Virus record (IMG/VR): IMGVR_UViG_3300037487_000443 | Location: 1 to 42,504 of that record | From: a virus | Strand: one strand, 5' to 3' | Length of the DNA stretch: 42,504 nt | In this document: one piece after another, positions 42,289-42,504 of the stretch | How positions within the stretch are numbered: position 1 is the stretch's first letter | How the letters are laid out: every line of letters starts with the position of its first letter | Position numbers and translations under genes: made by a program | Notes under the pieces: generated by a model | The model's input: the letters and a program-made list of their open reading frames with translations, nothing else | Told to the model about the DNA's origin: nothing | Database searches by the model: none

Positions 42289-42504
42289 TATATTCCTCAA
42301 TGTCTAGATAGCCAATTTCTAGCCAATCAGCAAGACCAAGCTTTACTTCTGTTTCAAACTCAGCAAGAGAACCACCATTGTCAATAATAATATCAAACAT
42401 TTCCTCGTAATCTGAGTTAAGATTACCAAGTGAATCTTCTACAACATTTGCTAAGGTTTCACTTTCATGATTGCGCCACTCAGCGTCTGCTTCTTCTAAC
42501 TTAC
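42272..42504 (-). CDS. C-terminal part of an acidic hypothetical protein (5' end outside window)
   Basis: 77 codons are visible in one frame, ending TGA at 42274-42272, 17 bases inside the exonuclease gene. The fragment reads KLEEADAEWRNHESETLANV, VEDSLGNLNSDYEEMFDIII and so on, ending DIEEYSEETN. It is strongly acidic, probably helical, and matches no family I recognise. Overlap with the exonuclease start suggests translational coupling. Confidence 0.7.
   Translation of the reverse strand, partial: KLEEADAEWRNHESETLANVVEDSLGNLNSDYEEMFDIIIDNGGSLAEFETEVKLGLADWLEIGYLDIEEYSEETN

Noticed and set aside
42289-42300. TTG start at 42300 for the exonuclease
   Set aside because: The GTG at 42288 has GAGGA at proper spacing; the TTG would sit in front of, or within, that site.
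1-42504. tRNA genes, CRISPR arrays, insertion sequences, integrase or attachment sites
   Set aside because: Gaps between genes are nearly all under 100 bases and none shows a cloverleaf, regular repeats, terminal inverted repeats or an integrase-like frame.

Overview
The window is a fragment of a tailed double-stranded DNA phage with a T7-like (podovirus) virion module. It is AT-rich, tightly packed, and every gene I can support lies on the minus strand, so transcription runs from base 42504 towards base 1. The portal, scaffold, capsid, tail tubular A and B, T7-type tail-fibre N-terminus and terminase are all recognisable from their proteins. The small basic proteins and the B12-dependent ribonucleotide reductase resemble what is seen in aquatic, especially marine, phages. 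A phage-borne protein with a PEP-CTERM-like C-terminus suggests a host with an exosortase system; its exact form resembles Planctomycetota proteins. That host assignment is inference.

Layout in transcription order. (1) 42504-39579: the end of an unknown acidic protein, a T7 gp6-like 5'-3' exonuclease and a monomeric AdoCbl-dependent ribonucleotide reductase (DNA and nucleotide metabolism). (2) 39568-38678: small unknown proteins, with a hairpin and a possible promoter at the boundary to the structural genes. (3) 38661-30189: portal, a fibre-like virion protein, a chain of tiny Lys/Gly/Cys-rich proteins, two unknown virion-like proteins, an SGNH-hydrolase protein and a Met/Lys-rich miniprotein. 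T7 has no such insertion between portal and scaffold. (4) 30161-24083: scaffold, capsid, a strong intrinsic terminator as in T7, and tail tubular proteins A and B. (5) 24073-20243: T7-type tail fibre and a heavily overlapped lysis-like cassette. (6) 20241-17680: small terminase candidate, the PEP-CTERM-like protein, large terminase. (7) 17669-1: gp14-like and gp15-like internal virion proteins, a 907-residue protein, and a giant open frame of at least 3254 codons that runs off the left edge.

The most interesting item is this giant gene (1-9763). Read codon by codon it is open throughout. It holds a DEDDy 3'-5' exonuclease motif set (D629/E631, D710, Y835/D839). About 450 residues further on it has a motif series like single-subunit RNA polymerases: NAGGR, DxxxSGL, then K-x7-Y. 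It occupies the place of T7 gp16, an ejected virion protein. My working model is a virion-packaged, ejected polymerase, analogous in size and position to the N4 virion RNA polymerase, fused to a nuclease and set in a T7-like particle. The fourth polymerase motif is only tentative, and a family A DNA polymerase is the main alternative.
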